Shown here: positions 25,992 through 34,000 of the stretch, piece after piece | Position numbering within the stretch: the first letter of the stretch is position 1 | Layout of the letters: every line of letters begins with the position of its first letter | Notes under the pieces: generated by a model | Databases searched by the model: none | Told to the model about the DNA's origin: nothing | The model's input: the letters and a program-made list of their open reading frames with translations, nothing else | Translations under genes and position numbers: made by a program | From: UTCHB3 sp002050155 | GTDB lineage: Bacteria > Bacteroidota > Ignavibacteria > Ignavibacteriales > Ignavibacteriaceae | NCBI GenBank assembly: GCA_030584105.1 | Contig: CP129491.1 | Location: forward strand, 620,001 to 684,000 | DNA length: 64,000 nt | Direction: 5' to 3'

Positions 25992-26678
25992 ATGAAAATT
26001 AAAGACAGAGACCCCATCAGAGAAATGATGGGGCTTCTTTTTAAACCTCATCCCTGGCACGGGTTACCGATCGGTAAAGATGTGCCGAACAAAGTAACTG
26101 TTTATATTGAAATTGTACCCACCGACACGGTTAAATACGAGATTGATAAGGAAACCGGCTATCTGAAAGTTGACCGGCCGCAGCGCTTTTCCAATGTCAG
26201 CCCTTCGATGTATGGTCTGATTCCCCAAACTTTCTGTGCTGAAAGTGTGGCAGAATACTGTTGCGAAAAAACGGGCAGAGAGGGAATAAAAGGGGACGGC
26301 GATCCTTTGGATATCTGTGTGCTCGCTGAAAAATCTTTGACTATGGGGGGTGTAATACTTGAAGCCATCCCAATCGGCGGGTTGCGAATGTTGGATGGTG
26401 ATGAAGCGGATGATAAGATTATAGCAGTAATGCGGGATGATGCAGTCTTTGGGCAGTTGAAAGATATTAGCGAGTGCCCTGAATCGTTGGTTGAACGGTT
26501 GAGGCACTATTTCCTTACCTATAAAGACATACCCGGCTCGGCTAAAGCAAAAACTGAAATTACACACATCTACGGCAGGGAAGAAGCTCACGAAGTGATA
26601 AGACGAAGCCGTTTGGATTATGAGATGCGCTTTAAGGGATTGGATGACCTGCTGGTTGAGTTGATCAAAAAGAAATAA
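25992..26678 (+). CDS. ppa: Inorganic pyrophosphatase, family I
   Basis: Hydrolyses pyrophosphate to drive biosynthesis. The 228-residue protein has HPWHGLPIGKD near 20-30, VYIEIVPTDTVKYEIDKETG, YGLIPQTF and the metal-binding GDGDPLDICV (Asp102, Asp104, Asp107). Length and the PWH motif place it in the longer eukaryote-like class I group found in Bacteroidota. ATG at 25992 is the longest start; Met12 and Met13 (26025, 26028) are alternatives. A terminator-like hairpin lies inside codons 7-17. Confidence 0.93.
   Translation: MKIKDRDPIREMMGLLFKPHPWHGLPIGKDVPNKVTVYIEIVPTDTVKYEIDKETGYLKVDRPQRFSNVSPSMYGLIPQTFCAESVAEYCCEKTGREGIKGDGDPLDICVLAEKSLTMGGVILEAIPIGGLRMLDGDEADDKIIAVMRDDAVFGQLKDISECPESLVERLRHYFLTYKDIPGSAKAKTEITHIYGREEAHEVIRRSRLDYEMRFKGLDDLLVELIKKK
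26012..26042 (+). terminator. Terminator-like hairpin within the first codons of ppa
   Basis: CCCCATCA at 26012-26019 and TGATGGGG at 26026-26033 pair perfectly over a 6-base loop, and CTTCTTTTT follows at 26034-26042. This is an intrinsic-terminator shape placed inside the ppa coding sequence, about 20 bases after the ATG. It could end read-through from the DUF4412-like gene or attenuate ppa. Shape only; no activity is implied by the sequence alone. Confidence 0.5.
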
Positions 26679-26718
26679 TCCCGGGTTCTGTTCACCTAAA
26701 CTGCGCGCAAAACGAAGG

Positions 26719-28083
26719 TTAAATCTTCTCAAGATTGTTCCAGTTTCCTTTGTGGAATTTAAGGAACATCAGTGTAAGGTAAGAAGTTGTGTAAAGAATC
26801 AGTGCCGACCATGCGCCGGGTAAACCAAACTCGAGATACACCCCGATGAAATAGGCGAAAGGCACCAAAATCATAAGATTGGTAAAAACTTCAACGAACA
26901 TCACGAAAGTTGTTTTACCAACGGACTGCAATCCGTAAGCCAATACAACCCCAGCTCCAAAAAATATCTGTGCAACCCCTGCAAATCTCATCGCCGGGAT
27001 GGCTGCCTCGATAACGGTAGATTCGTTTGTTGTAATGTAAAGAAGTGCTTCGGGCACAAAAATAAAAATGACAGCGAGTGATAGGGTGTAAATTGAAGCC
27101 AGTTTCGCAGTTTCGTAGCCGAATTTTTTCGCTTCAACGATATCTCCTTTTCCCACTGAATTACCCACTAAAGTTTGCCCGGCAACTCCAAACCCATTTG
27201 AAGGCAAAAAAGAGAGAAACAAAGTTGAAATAATAGCCTGCGAGGCTGCCTGCTGGGTGATACCAAGCAACCCGGTGATTGCAATAAAGGAGAGAAATCC
27301 AATAAGAATAAAAACATTTTGAAACGAAACGGGTATCGAAAGTTTTAAAATTGTTGATAGTACTTTTGGGATAAGTTTCAGGTTTTTAGAAAAACGATAT
27401 ACTACTCTAAACTCCTTAAACCCAAAAAACACAACAAAATAGTAAATTGCGTCAACCATTGTTGCGAGTGAAGAGGCGAAAGATGCACCCGCAATCCCCA
27501 TTTTTGGGGCGCCAAACTTGCCGAAAATAAAAGCATAATTGAATAAAATGTTCAGCAGATTGATTAAAATAGCAGAGAACATGAAAATTTTTGTGTTACC
27601 TGTTCCGAAGAAAAATCCGCGGAAAGAAACCGTTATCATAAAGAAAGGCAACCCAAGATAGCGCCACTTCATATATTCAGCTGCATATTCGGCAACCTGA
27701 TTATCTTTCGAAAGGAAATCGGAGACAGTCAACGCTGTCTGCCAGCCGAGAACTGCCAATAAAGAACCAATCACAAAAGTGAGCAGCAACGAGTTGAAAA
27801 GCACTCCGGATATTGCGTTATAATCCTGTTCACCAAATCGTCGGGCAACCAATACATGTGTGCCTGTAGAAAGAGAAGAGCAGACGCTAACTACCGCCCA
27901 GGTTGCCAAAAGCCCAAGCCCCATGGCAGCAAGTGTATATTTGGGGTTTTCTAACCTGCCCACCATTGCAGTATCCACCAAAGAAAGGATCATCTGTGTG
28001 GAAAGCCCCGCAATAACCGGCAGGGCAAGTTTCAGGATTTGCTTTGAATAGCCGGAGTTTGGCAGCAGAATTTTGAATGTCAT
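26719..28083 (-). CDS. MATE-family multidrug exporter
   Basis: A 454-residue integral membrane protein with the twelve-helix, two-fold pseudo-symmetric MATE pattern: KLALPVIAGLSTQMILSLVDTAMVGRL at the start (given in part), GTHVLVARRFGEQDY, and in the second half LLGITQQAASQAIIS and GQTLVGNSVGKGD. Expected to export cationic or amphipathic compounds in exchange for H+ or Na+. Its ATG overlaps the stop of the upstream kinase-like gene (ATGA), so the two are translationally coupled. Confidence 0.93.
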   Translation of the reverse strand: MTFKILLPNSGYSKQILKLALPVIAGLSTQMILSLVDTAMVGRLENPKYTLAAMGLGLLATWAVVSVCSSLSTGTHVLVARRFGEQDYNAISGVLFNSLLLTFVIGSLLAVLGWQTALTVSDFLSKDNQVAEYAAEYMKWRYLGLPFFMITVSFRGFFFGTGNTKIFMFSAILINLLNILFNYAFIFGKFGAPKMGIAGASFASSLATMVDAIYYFVVFFGFKEFRVVYRFSKNLKLIPKVLSTILKLSIPVSFQNVFILIGFLSFIAITGLLGITQQAASQAIISTLFLSFLPSNGFGVAGQTLVGNSVGKGDIVEAKKFGYETAKLASIYTLSLAVIFIFVPEALLYITTNESTVIEAAIPAMRFAGVAQIFFGAGVVLAYGLQSVGKTTFVMFVEVFTNLMILVPFAYFIGVYLEFGLPGAWSALILYTTSYLTLMFLKFHKGNWNNLEKI

Positions 28084-29339
28084 TCAGGAGTTTCCGGGAA
28101 CTTAAGAGTAAATTTAGAACCTTTACCGGGTTCGCCGGAGATAGAAATCTTTATCCCGATAATATCGCAATATCTTTTAACCATGCTCAAACCCACGCCA
28201 ATACCTTTGTAGTTTCGGGTGTCTCCATGTGCAAATTGCGCAAATTCTCTAAAAATTGTCTCCTGATCTTTAAGTGAAAGCCCCACTCCGGTATCTTCGA
28301 CAGAAATGTAAATGTTACGGTAGCCGTTTCTGGCATCGAAATTTAAAGATAAAATTGTACCGCCTGACTCGGTAAATTTTAATGCATTTGAAAGCAGGTG
28401 TTGCAAAATTTTTGTTAAAACAATTTCATCGGTGTAAAAAGTAACATCATTTTTTGGGGTTACAAGTTTAAAATTTAATCCTTTTTTCTGAAAAGAGCTT
28501 TTGTACTCGAGGTATAGGCGTTTAACAACTTCTCGTAACTCAATCTGTTTTTTCTCTGCTACCACTTGTTTGGTTTCCAATTTAGAAAGTTCGATAACGG
28601 AGTCAAGAGTTTTCATCAGATTAAGTGAGCCGGAGTAAATTTGCGTCGCCATGTCTTTCAATTCGGGGTCTTCTATACTCTCTTTCAGTAGAGTTGAGAA
28701 TCCAATAATTGTATTCATCGGTGTGCGGATGTCGTAGCTAAGGTTTGCAAGGAAGAGAGATTTTTGTCTGTTTTTTTGTTCAGCTTTTTCTTTTTGATTA
28801 ATCAGTTCCAGTTCTTCGTTGCGGTATCTGGTATAATCGCGTACCTGAATAATCAGCGTTTCGCGGAAATCTGCAGTTCTGTACCAGAAATACCTCAGAA
28901 CAAAGTATTTTACAACAGCACCCTGGATATGCTCAACTTTGTAAGCCCGGTAGTAGCTGAAATCTTTCTCTTCTAATCTTTGTTTTGTAAAAACGAGAGG
29001 GAACATATTTTCGAGGTCATCGAGAGTATGGATGGATCGCGGGTCTTGAATATCAAAAATTTCGAGTGCCCTCTCATTCACAGCGAGCAATTTGCCTTTA
29101 GGATCAAACAGAAAGATGCCGTTTGCTGATCTTTCAAAGAGTGAATAGAGCATTTCCCCGGCAAACTCAATTCCTTCATTAGATTCAATCTTAAGTTTTG
29201 GCTCATATTTAGATTTTTCTTTTGTAGGTTGGTCAGTTTCAGAAATCATCCCTTTCGATTTTCGATTATTGACCTGATAATAGAGCAGAAAAACCAGAAT
29301 ATTTACAGCAGTTAATAGGAGCAAAAGTGATAAAGTCAT
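28080..29339 (-). CDS. Membrane PAS histidine-kinase-like protein lacking the phospho-acceptor His
   Basis: A 419-residue protein: one N-terminal membrane segment (residues 2-22), a PAS domain about 60-180, a HisKA-like helix pair and a HATPase domain. The kinase half looks intact (HLLSNALKF, EDTGVGLS, GIGVGLSMVKRY). However, the H box reads LANLSYDIRTPMN: residue 202 is Tyr, encoded TAC at 28736-28734, where the family has His (CAC). It therefore cannot autophosphorylate in the normal way. It may still bind ATP or act by dimerisation or as an accessory kinase. It ends inside the MATE start codon (ATGA overlap). Confidence 0.9.
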   Translation of the reverse strand: MTLSLLLLLTAVNILVFLLYYQVNNRKSKGMISETDQPTKEKSKYEPKLKIESNEGIEFAGEMLYSLFERSANGIFLFDPKGKLLAVNERALEIFDIQDPRSIHTLDDLENMFPLVFTKQRLEEKDFSYYRAYKVEHIQGAVVKYFVLRYFWYRTADFRETLIIQVRDYTRYRNEELELINQKEKAEQKNRQKSLFLANLSYDIRTPMNTIIGFSTLLKESIEDPELKDMATQIYSGSLNLMKTLDSVIELSKLETKQVVAEKKQIELREVVKRLYLEYKSSFQKKGLNFKLVTPKNDVTFYTDEIVLTKILQHLLSNALKFTESGGTILSLNFDARNGYRNIYISVEDTGVGLSLKDQETIFREFAQFAHGDTRNYKGIGVGLSMVKRYCDIIGIKISISGEPGKGSKFTLKFPETPE

Positions 29340-29448
29340 TAAATCTTAATTTTTTTAATCATTAAAATATAAATTTATTTTAAACGAACATGAATTTCTG
29401 TTGTAAACCGGGAAAAAATTATTAAATTTGAAGATAACAGAAAAATTT

Positions 29449-30573
29449 ATGGCGAAAACTACCGGAACCCAAACAGAGCTGAAAACAATTTTGCGCCTTT
29501 TTATGGGCATCATGTTTCTGTTTTCAGGAGTCAGCAAATTATTCCCGTTAGAAGCCTTTGAAAGCATAACGGTTCAGCAAGGCTTGGTGGGTTGGGGGTT
29601 AGTTCCGTATTTTTCGCGGATGTTGGTTTCGTTGGAGCTTCTGTTAGGTTTAATGTTTTTGCTAAACATAAAACTTCGGCGCTTCACACTGCCGGTTTCG
29701 ACCGGATTGTTGGTTTTATTTACTGTTTATCTTGTTTATTACGAATTAGCGGGTAACGGGGGTGAGAATTGCGGTTGTTTTGGTGAAGTGTTACCGCTTT
29801 CTAACACAGCTTCAATTGTTAAGAACATCGTTTTTATTGCAATTAACGCTGCTTTGCTGAAGCTGACGGGCGTTGAGGCGAAATACGGATATGAGTACGC
29901 GGGAGCGGGGTATGTGGTTATACTTTCAATTTTAATGGTTGTATTTCCGGTTAGACCTTATGAAACAGTGGAGCATCCGGAAATTGTTGCTAATCAGGAT
30001 TTTGCGAAACTTGATTCGGTAAAACAGCCGGGCTTAACTGTTATGAAAAAACCGGAGGAGAAAGCAGCCGGAGTTTCTTCTGACTCGTTAAAAGCAAAAG
30101 AAAAGAAAGAAACAATTGTTGCTGACACCACTTCTGCAACGGTGAAGAAAAAAGAGCCTGCCAAAACACCGCTGAAAGAAAAGTATCCGGAAACAACTTC
30201 GATTTATTCCCAGTTGGTGCCGGGATGTGATGTGGGGATAAAAATAATTGCTTTTTTAAGTCTGGATTGCGATCATTGCCATGCTGTTGCCACGGAGCTT
30301 AATCAAAAATGGGGGTTGGTTAAAGGAGTGGGCAGGCACTATTTATTTTTGGGTTCGGAGGATCAGGTGCAGCCTTTTTTCAGCAGCACCGGCGGAAGCG
30401 TTAATTATTCGCTTTTAACGCCGCAAAAGTTTTTTCCTCATCTTAGATCGGCACCGCCAAAAGTTATTTTATTAGTTAACGGCAATGCTGTGATGGTTAT
30501 GGAAGGGGAGGGAGTTTCTGTATCACAATTAATCAACACAATTAAGGAAATCAACTTAACTTATTCTAAATAA
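29449..30573 (+). CDS. MauE/DoxX-type membrane protein with periplasmic thioredoxin-like domain
   Basis: A 374-residue protein. The N-terminal half has about five membrane helices of the DoxX/MauE family (LRLFMGIMFLFSGVSKLFP, and later LLGLMFLLNIKL), with the conserved cysteine pair NCGCFGE at Cys108 and Cys110. A charged linker with many Lys/Glu repeats follows, and the C-terminal domain is thioredoxin-like with CDHC (Cys274, Cys277). This resembles a membrane thiol relay. Start ATG 29449; the frame also opens with TTG 29428. The TAA stop overlaps the next ATG (TAATG), indicating an operon with the anti-sigma-type genes. Confidence 0.82.
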   Translation: MAKTTGTQTELKTILRLFMGIMFLFSGVSKLFPLEAFESITVQQGLVGWGLVPYFSRMLVSLELLLGLMFLLNIKLRRFTLPVSTGLLVLFTVYLVYYELAGNGGENCGCFGEVLPLSNTASIVKNIVFIAINAALLKLTGVEAKYGYEYAGAGYVVILSILMVVFPVRPYETVEHPEIVANQDFAKLDSVKQPGLTVMKKPEEKAAGVSSDSLKAKEKKETIVADTTSATVKKKEPAKTPLKEKYPETTSIYSQLVPGCDVGIKIIAFLSLDCDHCHAVATELNQKWGLVKGVGRHYLFLGSEDQVQPFFSSTGGSVNYSLLTPQKFFPHLRSAPPKVILLVNGNAVMVMEGEGVSVSQLINTIKEINLTYSK

Positions 30574-31007
30574 TGGATTTATTTAAAAGTATAGTTATAC
30601 AGAACAAGATTGAAGAAACTGTTGCTGTTGCTGATTATGTAGAGAGCACAACCCGATCTGTTGGATTTTCCGATAAAGAAGTGTATGATATTTTAATAGC
30701 ACTTGATGAGGTGTTGGCAAATATAACTTATTATGCTTACTCTGAAGGAACAACAGGAGAGATAGAGATTGAAGTATCATTTAAAGATGATGTTTTACAA
30801 ATTAAATTTATTGATAGTGGCGTTGAGTTTAACCCACTGGCAAAAAAAGACCCTGATCTTTCTGTTTCTATCGAGAACAGAGCAGTTGGGGGGCTGGGGA
30901 TTTACATTGTTAAAAAGTTAATGGATAGTGTAACTTATTCACGAGAAGGCAAAAAGAACATTTTTATCATAAGCAAAAAATTGAACGGAGAAAGCAATGG
31001 AAATTAA
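30573..31007 (+). CDS. RsbW/SpoIIAB-like anti-sigma regulatory kinase
   Basis: A 144-residue GHKL ATPase of the anti-sigma type. The N box is DEVLANITYYAY, the G1 motif FIDSGVEFNP and the G2 block GGLGIYIVKKLMD. Such proteins phosphorylate a STAS antagonist on serine and sequester a sigma factor or other target. The gene starts on the last base of the DoxX-like stop codon and overlaps the first STAS gene by 11 bp, so all are coupled. The target and the activating phosphatase are not in this window. Confidence 0.87.
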   Translation: MDLFKSIVIQNKIEETVAVADYVESTTRSVGFSDKEVYDILIALDEVLANITYYAYSEGTTGEIEIEVSFKDDVLQIKFIDSGVEFNPLAKKDPDLSVSIENRAVGGLGIYIVKKLMDSVTYSREGKKNIFIISKKLNGESNGN

Positions 31008-31302
31008 GACCGTTAAAACCGAGGATACCATTGAATTAATTTTAGACGGTAGGTTGGATATAACTTACCAGGAAGGGTTAGAAAATGCCGTTACTAAGGC
31101 ATTTGACGAAAACCCTGCGAAAATAATCTTAAATTGCAAAGATTTAACTTTCATTTCGAGTGCAGGGTTGAGAGTATTTATGAAAGCGCACAAACTTTCC
31201 GTTACTTCAGGTATTGAACTGATAGTAGCTCACTTAAATGAAACAACTAAAAAAATCTTTGACATTACGGGCTACCTTTCCATTTTCAACCTGATAGATT
31301 AA
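30997..31302 (+). CDS. STAS-domain anti-sigma factor antagonist (first copy)
   Basis: A 101-residue single-domain STAS protein. The phosphorylatable serine is Ser55 in TFISSAGLR, aligned with SpoIIAA Ser58. Its start overlaps the RsbW-like kinase by 11 bp. It is the likely phosphorylation substrate of that kinase, and unphosphorylated it would bind the kinase and release the target. Confidence 0.87.
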   Translation: MEIKTVKTEDTIELILDGRLDITYQEGLENAVTKAFDENPAKIILNCKDLTFISSAGLRVFMKAHKLSVTSGIELIVAHLNETTKKIFDITGYLSIFNLID

Positions 31303-31316
31303 GGACTGCTGATCAA

Positions 31317-31661
31317 ATGGATATCAAAGTTAAAAAGGAAGCCGGGTTCACGATACTAAATCTGAACGGACGGTGTGAAATAAAAGATTACGATGAGTTA
31401 AATTCACATCTGAACGAAATAGTTGGCAGCGGTGAGCGCAGGCTAATACTCGATTTCACATCACTTAATTTTATTAACAGTGCCGGGTTGAGGGCAATCA
31501 TTCTTACAATTCAGAAGATGAAAGCTGCCGAGGGCAAAATAGTTTTCTGTAATGTGAACGAGACGATAGAAAAACTGTTCGCAATAACGGGTTATTCTTC
31601 AATTTTGGAGCGGTATAATTCACTCAGTGAAGCAAAAGCCTCTTTTGGGGGAGATGCTTGA
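31317..31661 (+). CDS. STAS-domain anti-sigma factor antagonist (second copy)
   Basis: A 114-residue STAS protein 14 bp after the first. The candidate phospho-site is Ser55 in FINSAGLRA. It has diverged from the first copy, so the two may have different partners or different sensitivities to the same kinase. It closes the operon; a weak stem-loop follows the gene. Confidence 0.86.
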   Translation: MDIKVKKEAGFTILNLNGRCEIKDYDELNSHLNEIVGSGERRLILDFTSLNFINSAGLRAIILTIQKMKAAEGKIVFCNVNETIEKLFAITGYSSILERYNSLSEAKASFGGDA

Positions 31662-31764
31662 TTTTGGGAAGCTGATTAAGAAAACCATGTTTTTGGGTAA
31701 GGTGTACCACCGGTGCTTAGTCTTTAAGTTAACTATTTTGTAAAATGTTATTTTCGGGCAGTAA

Positions 31765-31788
31765 CATTCTGCAATGAGAATGAATTTT
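31765..31788 (+). terminator. Possible weak terminator in the convergent spacer
   Basis: CATTCT and AGAATG pair around GCAATG at 31765-31782, followed by AATTTTT. It lies between the convergent STAS and WD40 genes, with a CGGG/CCCG pair further out. The stem is short, so this is only suggestive. Confidence 0.35.
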
Positions 31789-31813
31789 TCCCGAGAAATC
31801 TGAAAGCTAACGA

Positions 31814-33898
31814 CTAAAATCCTGATTTAAGATCACTCACATTTTTTATCTGAGGTTTGATGATTTCATTAAAATCTCCCTCATTAATAAACAGAAAATT
31901 CTGCTCACCTCCGTTTTTTGTATAAACCGTTCTGTTTTCAACGCTTAAAACAACCGGTTCATCACCATTTAATATGATTATGAAGTCAATTTTCCCGGTG
32001 GTAGTGTTCCACACAACAATTTGTTGAGCATCGTCTTTGGCTGCAATATGATTTTTGCCAAAGAGAAAAGGTTTACTGAGGGACAGAGAATGTTCTTCAA
32101 AGGGAATTGGTGTTTCTTTTGAAGGGCGAAAATTCAATATTTTGCCGCTTTCGCCGGCTGCAACCACATTCGATTCCCCAAGCAGAATCGACCCGGACCA
32201 ATATCCAAATTCATTGATCATCGTTTTGAAATTCAGGTTTTCGGTTGTTGACCAATAGCGAAGGGTGTTATCGTCGGAAGCAGAAAGAAAAATTTCTTCC
32301 TGCAGGTCGAACCTGCAATGGTTCACTTTCATTGAGTGCCCCACGAGAGTGCCGGTTTTTTCACCGGTGTCAATATCCACAAAATAAATTATTCCCTCTT
32401 CGGAACCGGCAGCAACGAGGTTAGAATTTGGTGCAATGCACAAAGAGGAGAAATTACCCTTTTGCTTAAAAACATTGTTAGAGGTAAGTTTGCCCGTAGC
32501 CGTAAACTTAGAGATGTACAGTTTTCCTTCATCGGTAGAAGCGGCTAAGATGTAATCTTTAATAGCGGTTGAAAGAATATCGGCACTACTGAGTTTCTCT
32601 TCAATCACTGTTTGACCGGTAGAAATATCCAAAACTTTAACCAAGCCGTTGGCGGTTCCGAAGACTAATCGATCGTTGGCTTCATCTAACTCTAAAGAAG
32701 TGATTTTTGCGGGTGCAACAGATAAGCGTTTTGAAGCAAAATTTTTATTGATCTCAAACGAGATTATTTCGTTTTTGTCATTGGTGCAAACCAACCATTT
32801 TCTGCCGGAGGCAATTAATTCGATATTGCTTTGTACTCCCGAAAAAATGTTTTTTGGGCGCTCGGTGTTGTTAAGGTCCCAAATAATCAAATTGTTACCG
32901 AAAGAATAGCTTAGTAATTCATTTTCATTTTTGAACAAAGTTCCGGCAATTATATACTCGTGCGCTGAAAAGCTTTTGAGAATCGCGCCGCTTTGGGTGT
33001 TAATCAGAACAATGTTATTGTCAAAAGTGGTTGCTGCAGCCAACGCTCCGGAAGGCGAAACCGAAAGGGATACAATCATCGCACTTGGATTGGTTTGCAC
33101 GGTAAATTTTTCGGTATATAAACCGAGGCTGTTTTTCTCAAAGATTTTTGCGGTTCCGTTGAATGAAGTGGCTATGATTGATTTTCCGCTGGGGTTGTTA
33201 TCCTTGTCGCTGTTACCGGCGTCTGTGCCGTTGTTGCTATTGCTGCCTCCGTTGTTGTTATTTGAAGCATTAAGAGCTTTTAACCCCGACACATCGCTGT
33301 CAAATGCAAAAATTGAATCAGTTACTATTTTTGAAAATGTGTTGAAAACATAGATTTTTCCGTTGGTTGCGCCGAGAAAAAGTTCACCTTCTTCATTTAT
33401 ATCGATCGTGTTAAAATCGGCGTAGAAATCTTTCAGTCTGAAAAAGATGTTCAGGGAATCGCCTGAAACAGCGGTCAGAAGCCCTCCATATCCCGCACAC
33501 CAATAGTAACCTGAGTTTTTATCGTAAATTAAGGAGGTGATTTGGTGGAACGCAATTTTTCTATTCAATGCGGGTGTTGAGTTGCAAATATTGTATAATG
33601 CAACTTGCCCTTTTGAGTCGCCGGTGATTATAACCGAATCGGAGAAAAAAGCAATGGTGTTTACTTGTGCAGGAGCGGTTTTAATTTCTCTGAGTATTTC
33701 ACCGGTACGGTATTTTCTTATTTTTATTAAATTATCAAAACCGGAGGATATCAAAAATTCGCCATCGGGAGAAAATATTGCAGTTTTTGTGCCGTTAATG
33801 TGAGGAGTTTGCGCCACCGTCTTAAACGATTGCGCCTGAATGCATGGAACCGATAAAAAAACTGAAAGTATAATTAGAAGCGCTCTTGCGTAAGCCAT
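31814..33898 (-). CDS. Secreted WD40 beta-propeller protein
   Basis: A 694-residue exported protein. The signal peptide is MAYARALLIILSVFLSVPCIQAQ. The body has many WD40-like repeats (for example HINGTKTAIFSPDGEFLISS, GHSMKVNHCRFDLQEEIFLSA), enough for two propellers. An Asn/Ser/Asp-rich insert (NASNNNNGGSNSNNG) at about residues 205-240 interrupts one blade. There is no enzymatic motif and no T9SS domain, so a scaffold or binding role is likely. GAAGGA precedes the ATG. It is divergent from the M1 peptidase. Confidence 0.83.
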   Translation of the reverse strand: MAYARALLIILSVFLSVPCIQAQSFKTVAQTPHINGTKTAIFSPDGEFLISSGFDNLIKIRKYRTGEILREIKTAPAQVNTIAFFSDSVIITGDSKGQVALYNICNSTPALNRKIAFHQITSLIYDKNSGYYWCAGYGGLLTAVSGDSLNIFFRLKDFYADFNTIDINEEGELFLGATNGKIYVFNTFSKIVTDSIFAFDSDVSGLKALNASNNNNGGSNSNNGTDAGNSDKDNNPSGKSIIATSFNGTAKIFEKNSLGLYTEKFTVQTNPSAMIVSLSVSPSGALAAATTFDNNIVLINTQSGAILKSFSAHEYIIAGTLFKNENELLSYSFGNNLIIWDLNNTERPKNIFSGVQSNIELIASGRKWLVCTNDKNEIISFEINKNFASKRLSVAPAKITSLELDEANDRLVFGTANGLVKVLDISTGQTVIEEKLSSADILSTAIKDYILAASTDEGKLYISKFTATGKLTSNNVFKQKGNFSSLCIAPNSNLVAAGSEEGIIYFVDIDTGEKTGTLVGHSMKVNHCRFDLQEEIFLSASDDNTLRYWSTTENLNFKTMINEFGYWSGSILLGESNVVAAGESGKILNFRPSKETPIPFEEHSLSLSKPFLFGKNHIAAKDDAQQIVVWNTTTGKIDFIIILNGDEPVVLSVENRTVYTKNGGEQNFLFINEGDFNEIIKPQIKNVSDLKSGF

Positions 33899-34000
33899 TA
33901 CTTTTTCCTTCGTGAAATATTGCCATTTTCTACAAAATAAAGATACTAATTCTTTAAATTATATGTTAAAGATTTTTTTTTATGTTTTAATAAAATTTCT

